64,000 nucleotides of DNA from an uncultured Mucilaginibacter sp. (GCF_913773635.1 NZ_CAJYGQ010000011.1:124001-188000); one strand, 5' to 3'. Positions 25,844-35,214 are shown, numbered from the stretch's first letter. Numbers and translations: made by a program. Notes: generated by a model not told the origin, from the letters alone.

Positions 25844-26220
25844 TGTGGATAAGGCCGTTAAAAGATGTTAATTTTGCGTAAGTAAATAGCTAATAAGTTT
25901 TGTCGATGTGAACAAACGGGGCAAAAACTTTATTTATCCCCAATAGAGGCATACACTTTGCATGACAAACACTCAAGAAACCAACATTGTTAAAACTGCC
26001 TTTTAATTAACATAACAGTTTATTAACATAGATGTGGATTAAAATGTAATCTTGAAAATCAATCAATTAAGTTTTTAGCACTGTGGATAACCTGTGGAAA
26101 CAAGTGTAATAAGTTATATCAGCAATTAAATTCACCATCACTTCCCCACATTACTAACACACTAATAAACAATAAGAGATTTATATAAATTAAAATATAT
26201 TGTATTTATTGTACTGTGAA
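25844..26220. other. candidate chromosomal replication origin (DnaA boxes and AT-rich tract)
   Basis: Between nadB and nadA. Perfect DnaA boxes TGTGGATAA lie at 25844-25852 and 26082-26090. One-mismatch boxes are TTATCCCCA (25934-25942) and TGTGGATTA (26033-26041). Weaker ones are TGTGGAAAC (26093-26101) and TTCCCCACA (26142-26150). The 70 bases at 26151-26220 contain only about 12 G or C by hand count, suitable for duplex opening. The nad promoters must also lie here. Parts of this could be chance in AT-rich DNA, but the clustering plus nearby parS-like sites support an origin. Confidence 0.6.
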
Positions 26221-26222
26221 CA

Positions 26223-27215
26223 ATGGACATTTTAGAAGAAATTAACATAAAAGGTTTTGTTGAAGAGGAAATAGATCCAACGCTTGATCTCTACGCCGAA
26301 ATCGAAAAACTAAAAAAAGAAAAGAACGCTGTTATACTTGCCCACTACTATCAGGAAGGCGAGATACAGGATATAGCCGATTATATTGGCGATAGTTTAG
26401 GCCTTTCACAACAGGCAGCTAAAACTGATGCCGACATCATTGTTTTTGCAGGCGTACATTTTATGGCCGAAACTGCAAAGATTCTATCGCCCGAGAAAAA
26501 GGTATTGTTACCCGATATTAAAGCCGGATGTTCTTTGGCTGATAGTTGTCCACCGCATTTGTTTAAAAAGTTTAAGGAAAACTATCCTGATCACCTGGTG
26601 ATAACTTATGTGAATTGTACTGCGGAGTTGAAGGCACTCAGTGATATTGTTTGCACGTCAAGTAATGCCGTACAAATTGTTGAAAGCTTGCCGGCCGATC
26701 AGAAGATCATTTTTGGTCCTGATCGTAACCTGGGCGCTTATGTAGCCAAAAAAACAGGCAGAGATTTAGTTTTGTGGAATGGCGCCTGTATGGTACATGA
26801 GATTTTCAGCCGCGAAAAGATAACTAAGCTTAAAGAGCGGCACCCTGAAGCCAAAATTCTGGCTCACCCGGAGTGTGAGGAACACATATTGCAGCTGGCC
26901 GATTACATTGGTTCAACAACCGGTATATTGAAATATGCAACCAGCAGCCCGGCAAAAGAATTTATTGTGGCTACTGAAGCAGGTATACTTCACCAAATGG
27001 AGAAAGATAACCCGGAGAAGACGTTTATACCCGCTCCACCGAACAATACCTGCGCATGCAATGATTGTCCTCACATGAAACGAAACACGCTGGAGAAGCT
27101 TTATTTGTGCCTTAAAAACGAGATGCCTGAGATAACACTTCCTGCAGATATTATTGAAAAAGCAGTGAAGCCAATTGAACGGATGTTGGATATATCTGCA
27201 CAGTTAGGTTTGTAA
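26223..27215 (+). CDS. nadA: quinolinate synthase NadA
   Basis: 330 residues, full length. It condenses iminoaspartate with dihydroxyacetone phosphate to quinolinate and carries an oxygen-sensitive [4Fe-4S] cluster. The family landmarks are [20 protein letters not shown], the cysteine-containing [12 protein letters not shown] and [14 protein letters not shown], and a C-terminal [13 protein letters not shown]. It is divergent from nadB. The ATG at 26223 comes directly after the AT-rich tract of the candidate origin. A 10-bp hairpin follows the gene. Confidence 0.97.
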   Translation: MDILEEINIKGFVEEEIDPTLDLYAEIEKLKKEKNAVILAHYYQEGEIQDIADYIGDSLGLSQQAAKTDADIIVFAGVHFMAETAKILSPEKKVLLPDIKAGCSLADSCPPHLFKKFKENYPDHLVITYVNCTAELKALSDIVCTSSNAVQIVESLPADQKIIFGPDRNLGAYVAKKTGRDLVLWNGACMVHEIFSREKITKLKERHPEAKILAHPECEEHILQLADYIGSTTGILKYATSSPAKEFIVATEAGILHQMEKDNPEKTFIPAPPNNTCACNDCPHMKRNTLEKLYLCLKNEMPEITLPADIIEKAVKPIERMLDISAQLGL

Positions 27216-27241
27216 GCAGCATACTTATTCACAAAATACGT

Positions 27242-27270
27242 AAAGACCGGTTATACGACCGGTCTTTTTG
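27242..27270 (+). terminator. terminator after nadA
   Basis: AAAGACCGGT and ACCGGTCTTT form a 10-bp stem around TATACG, followed by T's, 27 bases after the stop. Confidence 0.85.
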
Positions 27271-27496
27271 CGTTAATAATGCTCGTAAATTGAATGATTG
27301 TTTTAATTGATAATCGTTATTCACATAAATGTTAATAAATCTCTTAGTTACTAATTCTGATCAAGTTATTACAGTTTAAAGCTGGTGACTGTAAATGATT
27401 CCATCCCTCCTGTTGATTGATTATGTCGAAAACTCAGTGATAAGTGTGATTAGGGATATGCCCGACGAATAAAATACATAATCAGTAAGCTTTTTG
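27271..27496. other. AT-rich gap before thiL with a DnaA-type box
   Basis: No gene is seen. TTATTCACA at 27317-27325 fits the consensus TTATNCACA. Another copy, at 27225-27233, lies at the very end of the nadA region. They may be outlying boxes of the origin candidate. Confidence 0.4.
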
Positions 27497-27504
27497 TATT
27501 TTTG
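27497..27504 (+). promoter_or_regulatory. -7 element directly before thiL
   Basis: TATTTTTG fits TAnnTTTG and ends five bases before the thiL ATG, so the message would be leaderless or nearly so. Confidence 0.45.
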
Positions 27505-27509
27505 CAGTT

Positions 27510-28556
27510 ATGGACATGTTTGACAACGCCGGTAAAACCGATATTGAAAAGTTAGGCGAATTTGGATTAATTGACCATTTAACTCAAAACATACAGCTTA
27601 AGCATAAAAGCACGGTTAAAGGTGTTGGTGATGATGCTGCAGTATTGAATTATGCCGATAAAAAGGTTTTGTTATCAACTGATATGCTTTTAGAAGGCAT
27701 TCATTTTGATTTGGCATACACTCCGCTTAAACATTTAGGTTACAAAGCTATACAAGTTAACCTAAGCGATATTTGCGCCATGAATGCCCGGCCTACACAG
27801 GTTACCGTATCATTAGGCCTATCAAGCAAGTATACCCTGGAGGCTATTGAAGAACTTTACAGTGGCATATACCTGGCTTGCCAGCAGTATAATGTTGATA
27901 TTATAGGCGGTGATACCACATCAAGCAAGCAGGGCTTAGTAATTAGTATAACTGTTTTAGGCGAAGCTGATGAAGCCGACATAACTTATCGCAACGGCGC
28001 AGAAGAAGGAGATTTGCTTTGCGTATCAGGCGATTTGGGCGGAGCCTATGTTGGTTTGCAGTTGTTAGAACGTGAAAAACTGGTTTACTTAGAAAACCCA
28101 AAAATTCAACCCGATTTAGAGGGTAAAGATTATATTATTGAGCGCCAGCTTAAACCCGAAGCACGGCATGATATTGTGCAATTGTTAAAAGATTTGAAGG
28201 TAAAGCCAACCTCAATGATTGATGTGTCAGACGGTTTAGCTTCCGAAATTTTACACCTTTGTAAGCAAAGCAATAAGGGTTGCCAGCTGTATGAAGAAAA
28301 AATTCCGGTTGACCCGATGACGTATGATACCGCACGTGAATTTAACCTTGATCCTACGGTTTGTGCTTTAAGCGGTGGTGAAGATTACGAACTGCTTTTC
28401 ACCGTAAAGCAGGCTGACTATGATAAAATTAAGCATGATGTTGATGTAAGTATAATTGGTTACATTACTGAAGCATCGGCAGGTTGCCAGCTTATCTCTA
28501 AAGGCGGACAAGTGCATGAACTTAAAGCTCAGGGATGGAACGCTTTTAAAAAATAA
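27510..28556 (+). CDS. thiL: thiamine-monophosphate kinase ThiL
   Basis: 348 residues of the PurM/ThiL fold. The N-terminal GEFGLIDHLTQ and the metal/ATP-binding GVGDDAAVLNY, STDMLLEGIHF and NLSDICAMNARP, then IIGGDTT and DVSDGLASEILHLC, are the conserved segments of ThiL, which phosphorylates thiamine monophosphate to the active diphosphate. No TPP riboswitch was recognised upstream. A second ATG three codons in is an alternative start. It stands alone, ending at a bidirectional hairpin. Confidence 0.95.
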   Translation: MDMFDNAGKTDIEKLGEFGLIDHLTQNIQLKHKSTVKGVGDDAAVLNYADKKVLLSTDMLLEGIHFDLAYTPLKHLGYKAIQVNLSDICAMNARPTQVTVSLGLSSKYTLEAIEELYSGIYLACQQYNVDIIGGDTTSSKQGLVISITVLGEADEADITYRNGAEEGDLLCVSGDLGGAYVGLQLLEREKLVYLENPKIQPDLEGKDYIIERQLKPEARHDIVQLLKDLKVKPTSMIDVSDGLASEILHLCKQSNKGCQLYEEKIPVDPMTYDTAREFNLDPTVCALSGGEDYELLFTVKQADYDKIKHDVDVSIIGYITEASAGCQLISKGGQVHELKAQGWNAFKK

Positions 28557-28574
28557 TCGTGTTATACATTCAAA

Positions 28575-28616
28575 AAAAAAGCCTGTGCAGGTTATTAACT
28601 TGCGCAGGCTTTTTCA
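28575..28616. terminator. bidirectional terminator between thiL and an epimerase gene
   Basis: AAAAAGCCTGTGCA pairs with TGCGCAGGCTTTTT (one G-T pair) around an 11-base loop. A's on the left and T's on the right allow it to serve both convergent genes. Confidence 0.85.
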
Positions 28617-28623
28617 TTAATTC

Positions 28624-29517
28624 TTAACTTAAATACCCGGCTGTTGCTATATCCTCAAGCAGGCCCGGCCCTTGCGGTTTCCAGTTTAGTGCTTCACGGG
28701 TTTTGATACTGTCTGAGGGACAATTGATGGAAGCAAAGTGTGAAAACCATCCAAAATGCGCTGCAATATCATCACCGTTTTTATTTACCAAGGGTAAATT
28801 TAAACCATTGGCAATAACTGTTGCAATTTCTTTAAAAGGAATACCTTCTTCGCCAACAGCATGAAATACTTTAAGCTGCGGTTGTTTTTCCACAATAAGA
28901 CGATAAACCGATGCAGCATCAGTACGGCTTACAGCCGGCCAACGATTGTTGCCATCACCTACGTAGGCCGATTCGCCTTTATCCCGCGCCATGTTAATAA
29001 CCATGGGTACAAAGCCATAATCGCCGGCACCATGTACACTTGGCGGTAGCCGCACAATGTATACATTCACGCCTTTAGTGGCAACCTGCGCTGCTGCTTC
29101 CTCAGATGCCGCACGAGGGATTACATCTGAGCCGGCCGGAAGCGCGTCATCTTCGGTTACTAAACGATTATAGTTTAAAAGCCCTACTCCGGAGGTAATT
29201 ACCAGTGGTTTATTAGTACCAGCAAGTAAATCACCCATTGTTTGAATCACAATTTTGTCGGCCTCACAACTTGCTTTGTATTGCAAAAAATCATGATTGA
29301 ATGCAGTGTGTATAACCGCATCACAAACAGATATGCCTTGTTTTAAATGATCGGGGTTATTAACATCTCCTATCAACACTTCGGCACCCGCAGCCTTTAC
29401 CTGTTCGGCACCTTTATCAGACCTTACAAGCCCTAAAACCTGGTGACCATGCTGTATTAAATCGTTGACAATGGCAGAGCCTACGAAACCTGAAGCTCCA
29501 GTTACAAATATTTTCAT
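28624..29517 (-). CDS. NAD-dependent epimerase/dehydratase family protein (extended SDR)
   Basis: From the ATG at 29517 the protein begins MKIFVTGASGFVGSAIVNDL, a classic NAD(P)-binding start. A frame open to 29553 adds a poor leader. VIHTAFNHDF, VITSGVGLLNY and VYIVRLPPSVHGAGDYGFVP follow as in extended SDRs annotated as nucleoside-diphosphate-sugar epimerases or as NmrA-like reductases. The usual catalytic YxxxK is not evident (the segment reads PRAASEEAAAQ), so it may bind NAD without classical catalysis or act on an unusual substrate. It lies 74 bases after a Crp-type regulator gene on the same strand. Confidence 0.83.
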   Translation of the reverse strand: MKIFVTGASGFVGSAIVNDLIQHGHQVLGLVRSDKGAEQVKAAGAEVLIGDVNNPDHLKQGISVCDAVIHTAFNHDFLQYKASCEADKIVIQTMGDLLAGTNKPLVITSGVGLLNYNRLVTEDDALPAGSDVIPRAASEEAAAQVATKGVNVYIVRLPPSVHGAGDYGFVPMVINMARDKGESAYVGDGNNRWPAVSRTDAASVYRLIVEKQPQLKVFHAVGEEGIPFKEIATVIANGLNLPLVNKNGDDIAAHFGWFSHFASINCPSDSIKTREALNWKPQGPGLLEDIATAGYLS

Positions 29518-29591
29518 AGTAATATGTTTTATTAGCACAAAGGTGTAAGGCAAAGGCCTTGATAAACAAGGTCATTTGACCATAATTTAAA

Positions 29592-30170
29592 TTACCGGGT
29601 TAATTGTGCGTGGCGTATGCGGGTAAGTGTTTTAAGTGATATGCCCAAATAAGCCGCAATCATGCGTAATGGTAAACGGGCAAGTAAATTTGGAAAACGC
29701 TGGATAAAATCTTCATACCTTTCTTCGGCAGAGGCGCTTAAAGTTGTTAACATACGTTGGCTGCTGTAGTATGTATTATTAGCAATTAGTTGCTCAGCCA
29801 ATTCCTTTAAAGCAGGTACATTAACCAATAAGTGCTGAAAATCAGTTTTGCTCCACATAAGCACCTGGCTGGGTTCAATGGCCGATATGTTAATAACTGA
29901 TGGTTCCTGCTTATCATAACTCTCCACATCCAGTGTCCAGCTGTTTTCAGGCGAAAACCTGAGGATATGTTCACTACCATCTGCCGATGCGCCGTAATTT
30001 CGCAATAAGCCAGATACTACAAACGTTTTGTGCTTACAAATATCACCGGCATCAAGCACGCTTTCATTTCGCTTTAAAACACGCAAAGTTGCCATACTGC
30101 TTACCAGTGCTATATCATTAGCCGTAAGGTTAGTATGGGTTTGAAGATAAGTTTCAAATTGGGGATGCAT
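29592..30170 (-). CDS. Crp/Fnr family transcriptional regulator
   Basis: 192 residues. An N-terminal cyclic-nucleotide-binding-type beta roll (LRVLKRNESVLDAGDICKHKTFVVSGLLRNY) is followed by a long dimer helix and a compact C-terminal helix-turn-helix (LPLRMIAAYLGISLKTLTRIR). This is the Bacteroidota type in which the sensor often lacks a known ligand. No cysteine cluster for Fe-S is present. It probably regulates the downstream epimerase gene, an inference from adjacency. Confidence 0.85.
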   Translation of the reverse strand: MHPQFETYLQTHTNLTANDIALVSSMATLRVLKRNESVLDAGDICKHKTFVVSGLLRNYGASADGSEHILRFSPENSWTLDVESYDKQEPSVINISAIEPSQVLMWSKTDFQHLLVNVPALKELAEQLIANNTYYSSQRMLTTLSASAEERYEDFIQRFPNLLARLPLRMIAAYLGISLKTLTRIRHAQLTR

Positions 30171-30225
30171 TACTCAAATTTATAAATAATATAACCTTGA
30201 AATCTAACAGCTAACAACATAAATG

Positions 30226-31599
30226 CTACTCATCTTCAAATAATGAGGTAAACTTCCCGTCAATTTGCTTGTTGGCTTTGGCGCCCAGCTTTTTAATTTT
30301 TTCGGCAGTAATAGTTAAGTTTCCACGGCCCTCACTAAGTTTGTTAAGGGCGCGCTCATACACATCCTGGGTTTGTTTAATATTGCGGCCTATACCATCC
30401 ATATCAGTTAAAAAGCCAACAAATTTATCATACATTTCACCGCTTAGGCGCGCAATTTCCATTACGTTACGGTTTTGGCGCTCCTGCTTCCACATACTGG
30501 CAATAGTGCGCAGGGTAGCTAATAAGGTTGACGGACTAACAATTACCACCCGCTTATCCCAGGCATCGTTAAACAAATCAGCATCAAGCTGTATTGCAAA
30601 GCTGAAGGATGATTCAATAGGCACAAAAAGCAATACAAAATCGGGCGAGTTTATTCTCTGCAGGTCATGATAGTTCTTGGCCGATAAGCCATGTATGTGC
30701 TGCCTAATGGACTCTACGTGGGCTTTGGCATACAGTTTACGCTCGTCTTCCGTTTCAGCGTTCACAAGCCGCTCATAAGCTACCAGCGATACTTTAGAGT
30801 CAATCACCAGGTGTTTATCATCGGGCAGGTCAATAATGGCATCGGGCATAAAGCGGCTACCCTCTTGGTCTTGATGAGCAGCCTGCAGGCGATACTCGCG
30901 GTCTTTAATCAGTCCTGAACGCTCCAGTACTTTTTCGAGGATGAACTCGCCCCAGTTACCCTGCTTTTTATTATCTCCTTTGAGCGCTTTGGTAAGATTT
31001 TGCGCTTCGTTACTAATTTGCCTATTAAGGTCCATAAGCTGTGTAATAACCCCTTTTAAAGTATTACGGTCGGCAGCTTCCATGTTATAAACCTTTTCTA
31101 CCTTATCTTCAAAAGCCTTCAGGTTTTCCTTGAGCGGGTTCAAAATATGATCTAACTGATGCCTGTTAACATCGGTAAACTCCCGTGATTTTTCTTTGAG
31201 AAGTTTTTCGGCTACGTTTTCAAATTCGCGCTGAAAATGCAAACGGGTTTGTTCCATTTCAGCTTTTTGCTCACGAAGTTTTTCCTGCTGCGCCTGGTAA
31301 TATGAGCGGTTACTCTCAAGTGCCTGGTTGGCTTGAGCTAATGCCAAACGTTCGGCCTGTAATTGCGTAGTAAGCTTTTGATTTTCTTCCTTAAGTAGCT
31401 GAGCAATATTATTTTTCTCGGCTAGTATATTATTGATGCGTTCTTCGGCTACGCTGATTTTTATACGTAGATGATCATTATCAGCTTTTAGTTGGTTTAA
31501 ATCACTATCAGAGAATTTGGCAGGCCTGCCTTTACTGATAACCCACAAAAGTGCAGCCAGCAAAAAAACTATAACTCCACCTAGTACCAATACTTCCAT
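30226..31599 (-). CDS. rmuC: DNA recombination protein RmuC
   Basis: 457 residues. One N-terminal membrane helix (VLGGVIVFLLAALLWVIS), then a coiled coil to about residue 150, then the RmuC nuclease-like domain with KKQGNWGEFILEKVLERSGL, MPDAIIDLPDDKHLVIDSKVSL and FVPIESSFSFAIQ. RmuC limits DNA inversions at repeats; its biochemical action is predicted to be a PD-(D/E)xK endonuclease (the D and ExK are in DAIID and IDSKV). It has its own transcription unit on the minus strand. Confidence 0.93.
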   Translation of the reverse strand: MEVLVLGGVIVFLLAALLWVISKGRPAKFSDSDLNQLKADNDHLRIKISVAEERINNILAEKNNIAQLLKEENQKLTTQLQAERLALAQANQALESNRSYYQAQQEKLREQKAEMEQTRLHFQREFENVAEKLLKEKSREFTDVNRHQLDHILNPLKENLKAFEDKVEKVYNMEAADRNTLKGVITQLMDLNRQISNEAQNLTKALKGDNKKQGNWGEFILEKVLERSGLIKDREYRLQAAHQDQEGSRFMPDAIIDLPDDKHLVIDSKVSLVAYERLVNAETEDERKLYAKAHVESIRQHIHGLSAKNYHDLQRINSPDFVLLFVPIESSFSFAIQLDADLFNDAWDKRVVIVSPSTLLATLRTIASMWKQERQNRNVMEIARLSGEMYDKFVGFLTDMDGIGRNIKQTQDVYERALNKLSEGRGNLTITAEKIKKLGAKANKQIDGKFTSLFEDE

Positions 31600-31660
31600 C
31601 TGATAATAATTTTAGCAAATGAAAGCAGTATTTATTAAAAATGCTAATTAAATTTATTGG

Positions 31661-31915
31661 CTACATACGGCGGCTGGTATCTATTGCCGGTGCCCCCTGG
31701 CTGCTGCCGGTTGTGCCTGTATCAGTTGAGCCTGTACCTGTAGCGTTACCCGCAGGATTGCCCGGAGATACTACGCCCACGCTATCAGCCGGGCCAGAAC
31801 TACCATGGTTCATGCCGGAATCGGCCACATCACCACCGGTTTTACTGGTGGAGGCATTGCAGGCTGATAAAACCATAGCCGAAATTAACATGAGTAAACA
31901 GGCGGCTTTTTTCAT
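31661..31915 (-). CDS. small lipoprotein with low-complexity tail
   Basis: 84 residues. The leader MKKAACLLMLISAMVLSACNA carries a lipobox (LSAC). The rest is a low-complexity G/S/T/P-rich tail (GNPAGNATGTGSTDTGTTGS) with no fold expected. It is probably an anchored linker-like peptide. It lies between gldH and rmuC on the minus strand, with an AT-rich gap on each side. The function is unknown. I call it a gene because of its clean lipoprotein signal. Confidence 0.65.
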   Translation of the reverse strand: MKKAACLLMLISAMVLSACNASTSKTGGDVADSGMNHGSSGPADSVGVVSPGNPAGNATGTGSTDTGTTGSSQGAPAIDTSRRM

Positions 31916-31973
31916 AACGAGTTGTAAGTTATTTTAAAAAGCAACAGCCGCTATTGCAAATAGTTTAAAATAA

Positions 31974-32459
31974 CTATTCTGCCTTTTCAACACGTAACCC
32001 TACATCGTTAATTGAACGTAAAGGATTATCGCGCATGTTTTGTTCAATTTCAAAATGGTAAACACCTTTTGCCGGGAAACGGTAATTAGTATTAAACGGA
32101 ATTTGATAGCTGTACATACTGCCCGATCCCTTGCCTAACCATTCACCTGTTGGACTGGCCAGCTTAAGTTCAAACCGCGTAGGTGTCGTTTTTTTCAAAC
32201 CTGGCCCGCTTTGGTAAAGCAGCATAAATATGTTAGAGTATTTATAATTGGCTGTTACCCGCAGGTTGAAATACAAATTGTACGCTACCGCCGGATCATC
32301 AATCTGTACATCAAACTTTATCTTATTACCATAGCTCCAGTTATGGTTAGCTACAGATTTGTTTTCGTCCATTACCCTGCCCGGATCGGTGCAGCCGCTT
32401 ACTGTAGTTATTAACAAATAACCCAGTAATGAGTAACTTAATAACTTAACTAATTTCAT
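31974..32459 (-). CDS. gldH: gliding motility lipoprotein GldH
   Basis: 161 residues with lipobox TVSGCTD. The mature beta-rich part (NHNWSYGNKIKFDVQIDD, YNLYFNLRVTANYKYSNIF, SPTGEWLGKGSG and GVYHFEIEQNMRDNPL) is the recognised GldH pattern. In Flavobacterium johnsoniae GldH is required for gliding. In many non-gliding Bacteroidota it is kept, usually next to ricT, as here. Its start overlaps the ricT stop by four bases (ATGA), so the two are coupled. Confidence 0.92.
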   Translation of the reverse strand: MKLVKLLSYSLLGYLLITTVSGCTDPGRVMDENKSVANHNWSYGNKIKFDVQIDDPAVAYNLYFNLRVTANYKYSNIFMLLYQSGPGLKKTTPTRFELKLASPTGEWLGKGSGSMYSYQIPFNTNYRFPAKGVYHFEIEQNMRDNPLRSINDVGLRVEKAE

Positions 32460-33940
32460 GCCTGCGGGGCTTGTGGTTGCTGATTATTGTCGGGTTTATT
32501 ACCGCCACCACCACGGTTTCGGTTTGGACGGTGCCTGCGGTTATTGCGTTTGTTAGGGTTTTCTGCCGCTTCAGCATTTGCTTCACCTTCAGATGTAACC
32601 GGCGACGGCTTTACAGCATCAGGGGCTGGTTTAGCCTGCTGTTGCCTGTTTGGATTCACCCTTTGCTGATTATTATTTTGCCGTTGCTGATTATTGCCGC
32701 CGCCCTGGTTTTGTTGAGCTTTGCGTTGCTCTGCATTTTGTTGTGGCTTACGCTGCTCCGCATTCTGTTGCGGTTGTTGTAGTTGGTTGCCGGTACCACC
32801 CTGAGCCGGTTTCTTCTTCTTTTTATTACGATTGCGATTTTGCTGGCCACGCTCGTCCAAACGGGTAAGGCTGTCTTGCCCTACTACGTTTTCATAATCA
32901 AGCACTTTAGCCGGTGCTGCTTTCTCTTCAACCTCCTCTAAGAAGTACTCAGGAGTAATGTTTTCCTTATTTAGTTTTTGAATTTCTTTAACACGTGAAA
33001 TTGGCAAAGCTATCCAGTTTTCGGCACCGGGTAAGCTAAACCACATCATACGTTTAAAAATATCAGTTTTCTGCAGGCGGGCTTCCCCCTGTTCGGTACG
33101 CAAATAGTTTACATTATCAGGAATATGCTTAAGCGCATCCATATAGCTATCGAGCTCGTAATTGAGGCAGCATTTAAGCTTACCGCACTGTCCGGCCAGT
33201 TTAAGCGTATTTAGTGAAAGATTTTGATAACGCGCCGCAGATGTTGAAACTGTTTTAAAATCAGTTAACCAGGTTGAACAACATAACTCACGCCCGCAAG
33301 ATCCAATACCGCCTAAACGGCTGGCTTCCTGTCGCATACCTATCTGTCGCATTTCAATGCGAATACGGAAGGCCTCAGCCATTTTCTTAATCAGTTCACG
33401 AAAATCAACGCGTCCTTCGGCAGTATAATAAAACGTAGCTTTGGTTTTATCGCCCTGGTAATCAACATCACTTATTTTCATTGATAAGTTAAGGTTTAAT
33501 GCCAGTGTACGGGCCTTGTGCATGGTTTCCCACTCAAGGTCTTTGGCCAGTTTCCACTTATCAACATCAGCAGTTGATGCACGGCGATAGATTTTTTTAG
33601 TAACATCGGCCTCTTTAACATGGCGTTTGTGCATTTGCATGCGCACCAGTTCGCCCGTTAATGATACGTGGCCAATATCATAGCCACCGGTTGCTGTTTC
33701 AACCGCAACCAGTTCACCGGCTTCAAGGTATATATTATCAGCGTTTAGGTAAAAATCCTTACGCGAGCCTTTAAATTTAATCTCAACTATTTGGAAAGCT
33801 TTAAAGTTTGATGGCATATCCATATCTGACAGCCAATCATATACATCCAGCTTACTGCAGCCATTGGTCATGCATGATCCATTACTTTTGCAGCCAGCCG
33901 GCGTACATCCGCCTCCGGTTGAGCAACTTCCACATCCCAT
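32456..33940 (-). CDS. ricT: PSP1-domain protein RicT with long low-complexity tail
   Basis: 494 residues. The N-terminus is cysteine-rich (MGCGSCSTGGGCTPAGC), the core holds the PSP1/RicT domain with RRASTADVDKWKLAKDLE and the conserved cysteine block SCGRELCCSTW and CGKLKCCLNY. From about residue 350 a tail rich in N, Q, R and K runs to the end. In Bacillus RicT (YaaT) is part of a Fe-S-containing complex that guides RNase Y. In Bacteroidota it sits between holB and gldH, as here, with unknown partners. It begins one base after the holB stop. Confidence 0.88.
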   Translation of the reverse strand: MGCGSCSTGGGCTPAGCKSNGSCMTNGCSKLDVYDWLSDMDMPSNFKAFQIVEIKFKGSRKDFYLNADNIYLEAGELVAVETATGGYDIGHVSLTGELVRMQMHKRHVKEADVTKKIYRRASTADVDKWKLAKDLEWETMHKARTLALNLNLSMKISDVDYQGDKTKATFYYTAEGRVDFRELIKKMAEAFRIRIEMRQIGMRQEASRLGGIGSCGRELCCSTWLTDFKTVSTSAARYQNLSLNTLKLAGQCGKLKCCLNYELDSYMDALKHIPDNVNYLRTEQGEARLQKTDIFKRMMWFSLPGAENWIALPISRVKEIQKLNKENITPEYFLEEVEEKAAPAKVLDYENVVGQDSLTRLDERGQQNRNRNKKKKKPAQGGTGNQLQQPQQNAEQRKPQQNAEQRKAQQNQGGGNNQQRQNNNQQRVNPNRQQQAKPAPDAVKPSPVTSEGEANAEAAENPNKRNNRRHRPNRNRGGGGNKPDNNQQPQAPQA

Positions 33941-33941
33941 A

Positions 33942-35084
33942 TCAGGTTATATATTGATTCCCTTGCGGGATAATTTTAAAATGTAATATTTTTATAATCT
34001 GCAAAGATACATCTAAAAACAAAATTTTAGGATTTGCATTTCGTTCCACGGCGTAATGCGCCTTCTCGAGCACGTTGGTTATAGCCTCGGTCATCTCAAT
34101 GGTCATTACGGCCGACATTTTTTGTGCCGTTTCTTTTTCGGCAGCAGGCAAATGTACCAGCTCACCGGCGCCGCTTAATATAAGGCAGCACTCGCGTATA
34201 TAATTAATGCCGTAGCGTATAAAGTTTTTTTGTGGTTCACGGCCTGCCTTGGCTATCTTCTCAACAAACTTCATCATTTCCAAACCTTTGTTGCTATAAC
34301 ATTTGCGCAACCAGTCTAAAAAATCCTGATGAAAACTGTTTGTTTCCTGGGTAAGCATGGTTAAGGCCTCGGTTAAGTTGCCACTGCTTAGGTAAGCCGC
34401 TTCTTCGGCGGTTTTGCCCGGTATACCTTTTTCATTAACCAAATAATCGCGTACATCGGTATAACCCAGCGTTGGTATTTTAACTAGTTGCGTACGCGAT
34501 AATATGGTGTTTAATATCTGATCCTGGTTTTGTGCAACCAGTAGAAATACGGTATTAGGTTGTGGTTCTTCAATAATTTTAAGCAGCGTATTCCCTTCTT
34601 TATCCAAATATTCGGGCAGCCATAAAATCAAAATTTTATAAACGGATTCAAATGGCTTTAAACTCAGTTTTTTGATAATTTGATGGCACTCGGCAATGTT
34701 AATGTTTGCCTGTTTGTTTTCCGCTTCGAGGTATCCGCGCCATAAATCAAGACTTAGGTACGGATGTGTTAAAAGTGCTTCGCGCCATTGCTCAATAAAG
34801 CTGAGGGCGGTGTCGTTTTTATCTGAAGCAAAAAAGGGATATGAAAAGTGCAGGTCGGGGTGAACCAGTTTTTCGTACTTACGGCATGAGGCACATACAC
34901 CGCACGAATCATGAGGCTGCTTGTCTTCACACGAGAGATATTGAGCATAAGCAACCGCCAACGCCAAACTACCCGAACCCTCGGGGCCCAAAAACAACTG
35001 GGCATGACTAACCCTGTTCTCCTGAACGGTGTTTAATAAACGTTGCTTTACAGCTTGCTGCCCTACTATCTCTTTAAACTGCAT
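33942..35084 (-). CDS. holB: DNA polymerase III delta-prime subunit
   Basis: The start at 35084 (MQFKEIVGQQAVKQRLLNT) is chosen because it matches the family. The frame open to 35204 adds 40 residues that do not, and would overlap the ruvX promoter. The P-loop is degenerate (GPEGSGSLALAVA, no lysine), as is normal for delta-prime, which does not hydrolyse ATP. A zinc module (CEDKQPHDSCGVCASC) and ILSRTQLVKIP follow. The product is part of the clamp loader. It is divergent from ruvX and upstream of ricT and gldH in one operon. Confidence 0.92.
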   Translation of the reverse strand: MQFKEIVGQQAVKQRLLNTVQENRVSHAQLFLGPEGSGSLALAVAYAQYLSCEDKQPHDSCGVCASCRKYEKLVHPDLHFSYPFFASDKNDTALSFIEQWREALLTHPYLSLDLWRGYLEAENKQANINIAECHQIIKKLSLKPFESVYKILILWLPEYLDKEGNTLLKIIEEPQPNTVFLLVAQNQDQILNTILSRTQLVKIPTLGYTDVRDYLVNEKGIPGKTAEEAAYLSSGNLTEALTMLTQETNSFHQDFLDWLRKCYSNKGLEMMKFVEKIAKAGREPQKNFIRYGINYIRECCLILSGAGELVHLPAAEKETAQKMSAVMTIEMTEAITNVLEKAHYAVERNANPKILFLDVSLQIIKILHFKIIPQGNQYIT

Positions 35085-35214
35085 TGGTGCAAGATAGGGA
35101 ATTTTTCCATTGCAGGACATGGCAACACCGGAGGCCGGATATTTTGTGATAATTAAATTAACTTTGTTCAATAGTTTATTAATAACAGCCCTTTGGCCAC
35201 ACACCTCCTGTAAT

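Noticed and set aside
27225..27325. Gap after nadA as the main origin
   Set aside because: It has only two TTATTCACA boxes and no clustered perfect boxes. The nadB-nadA gap is better.
32985..33005. AACACGTGAAAT in ricT as a further parS site
   Set aside because: Only one arm fits. It lacks the symmetrical palindrome and lies in a conserved coding part.
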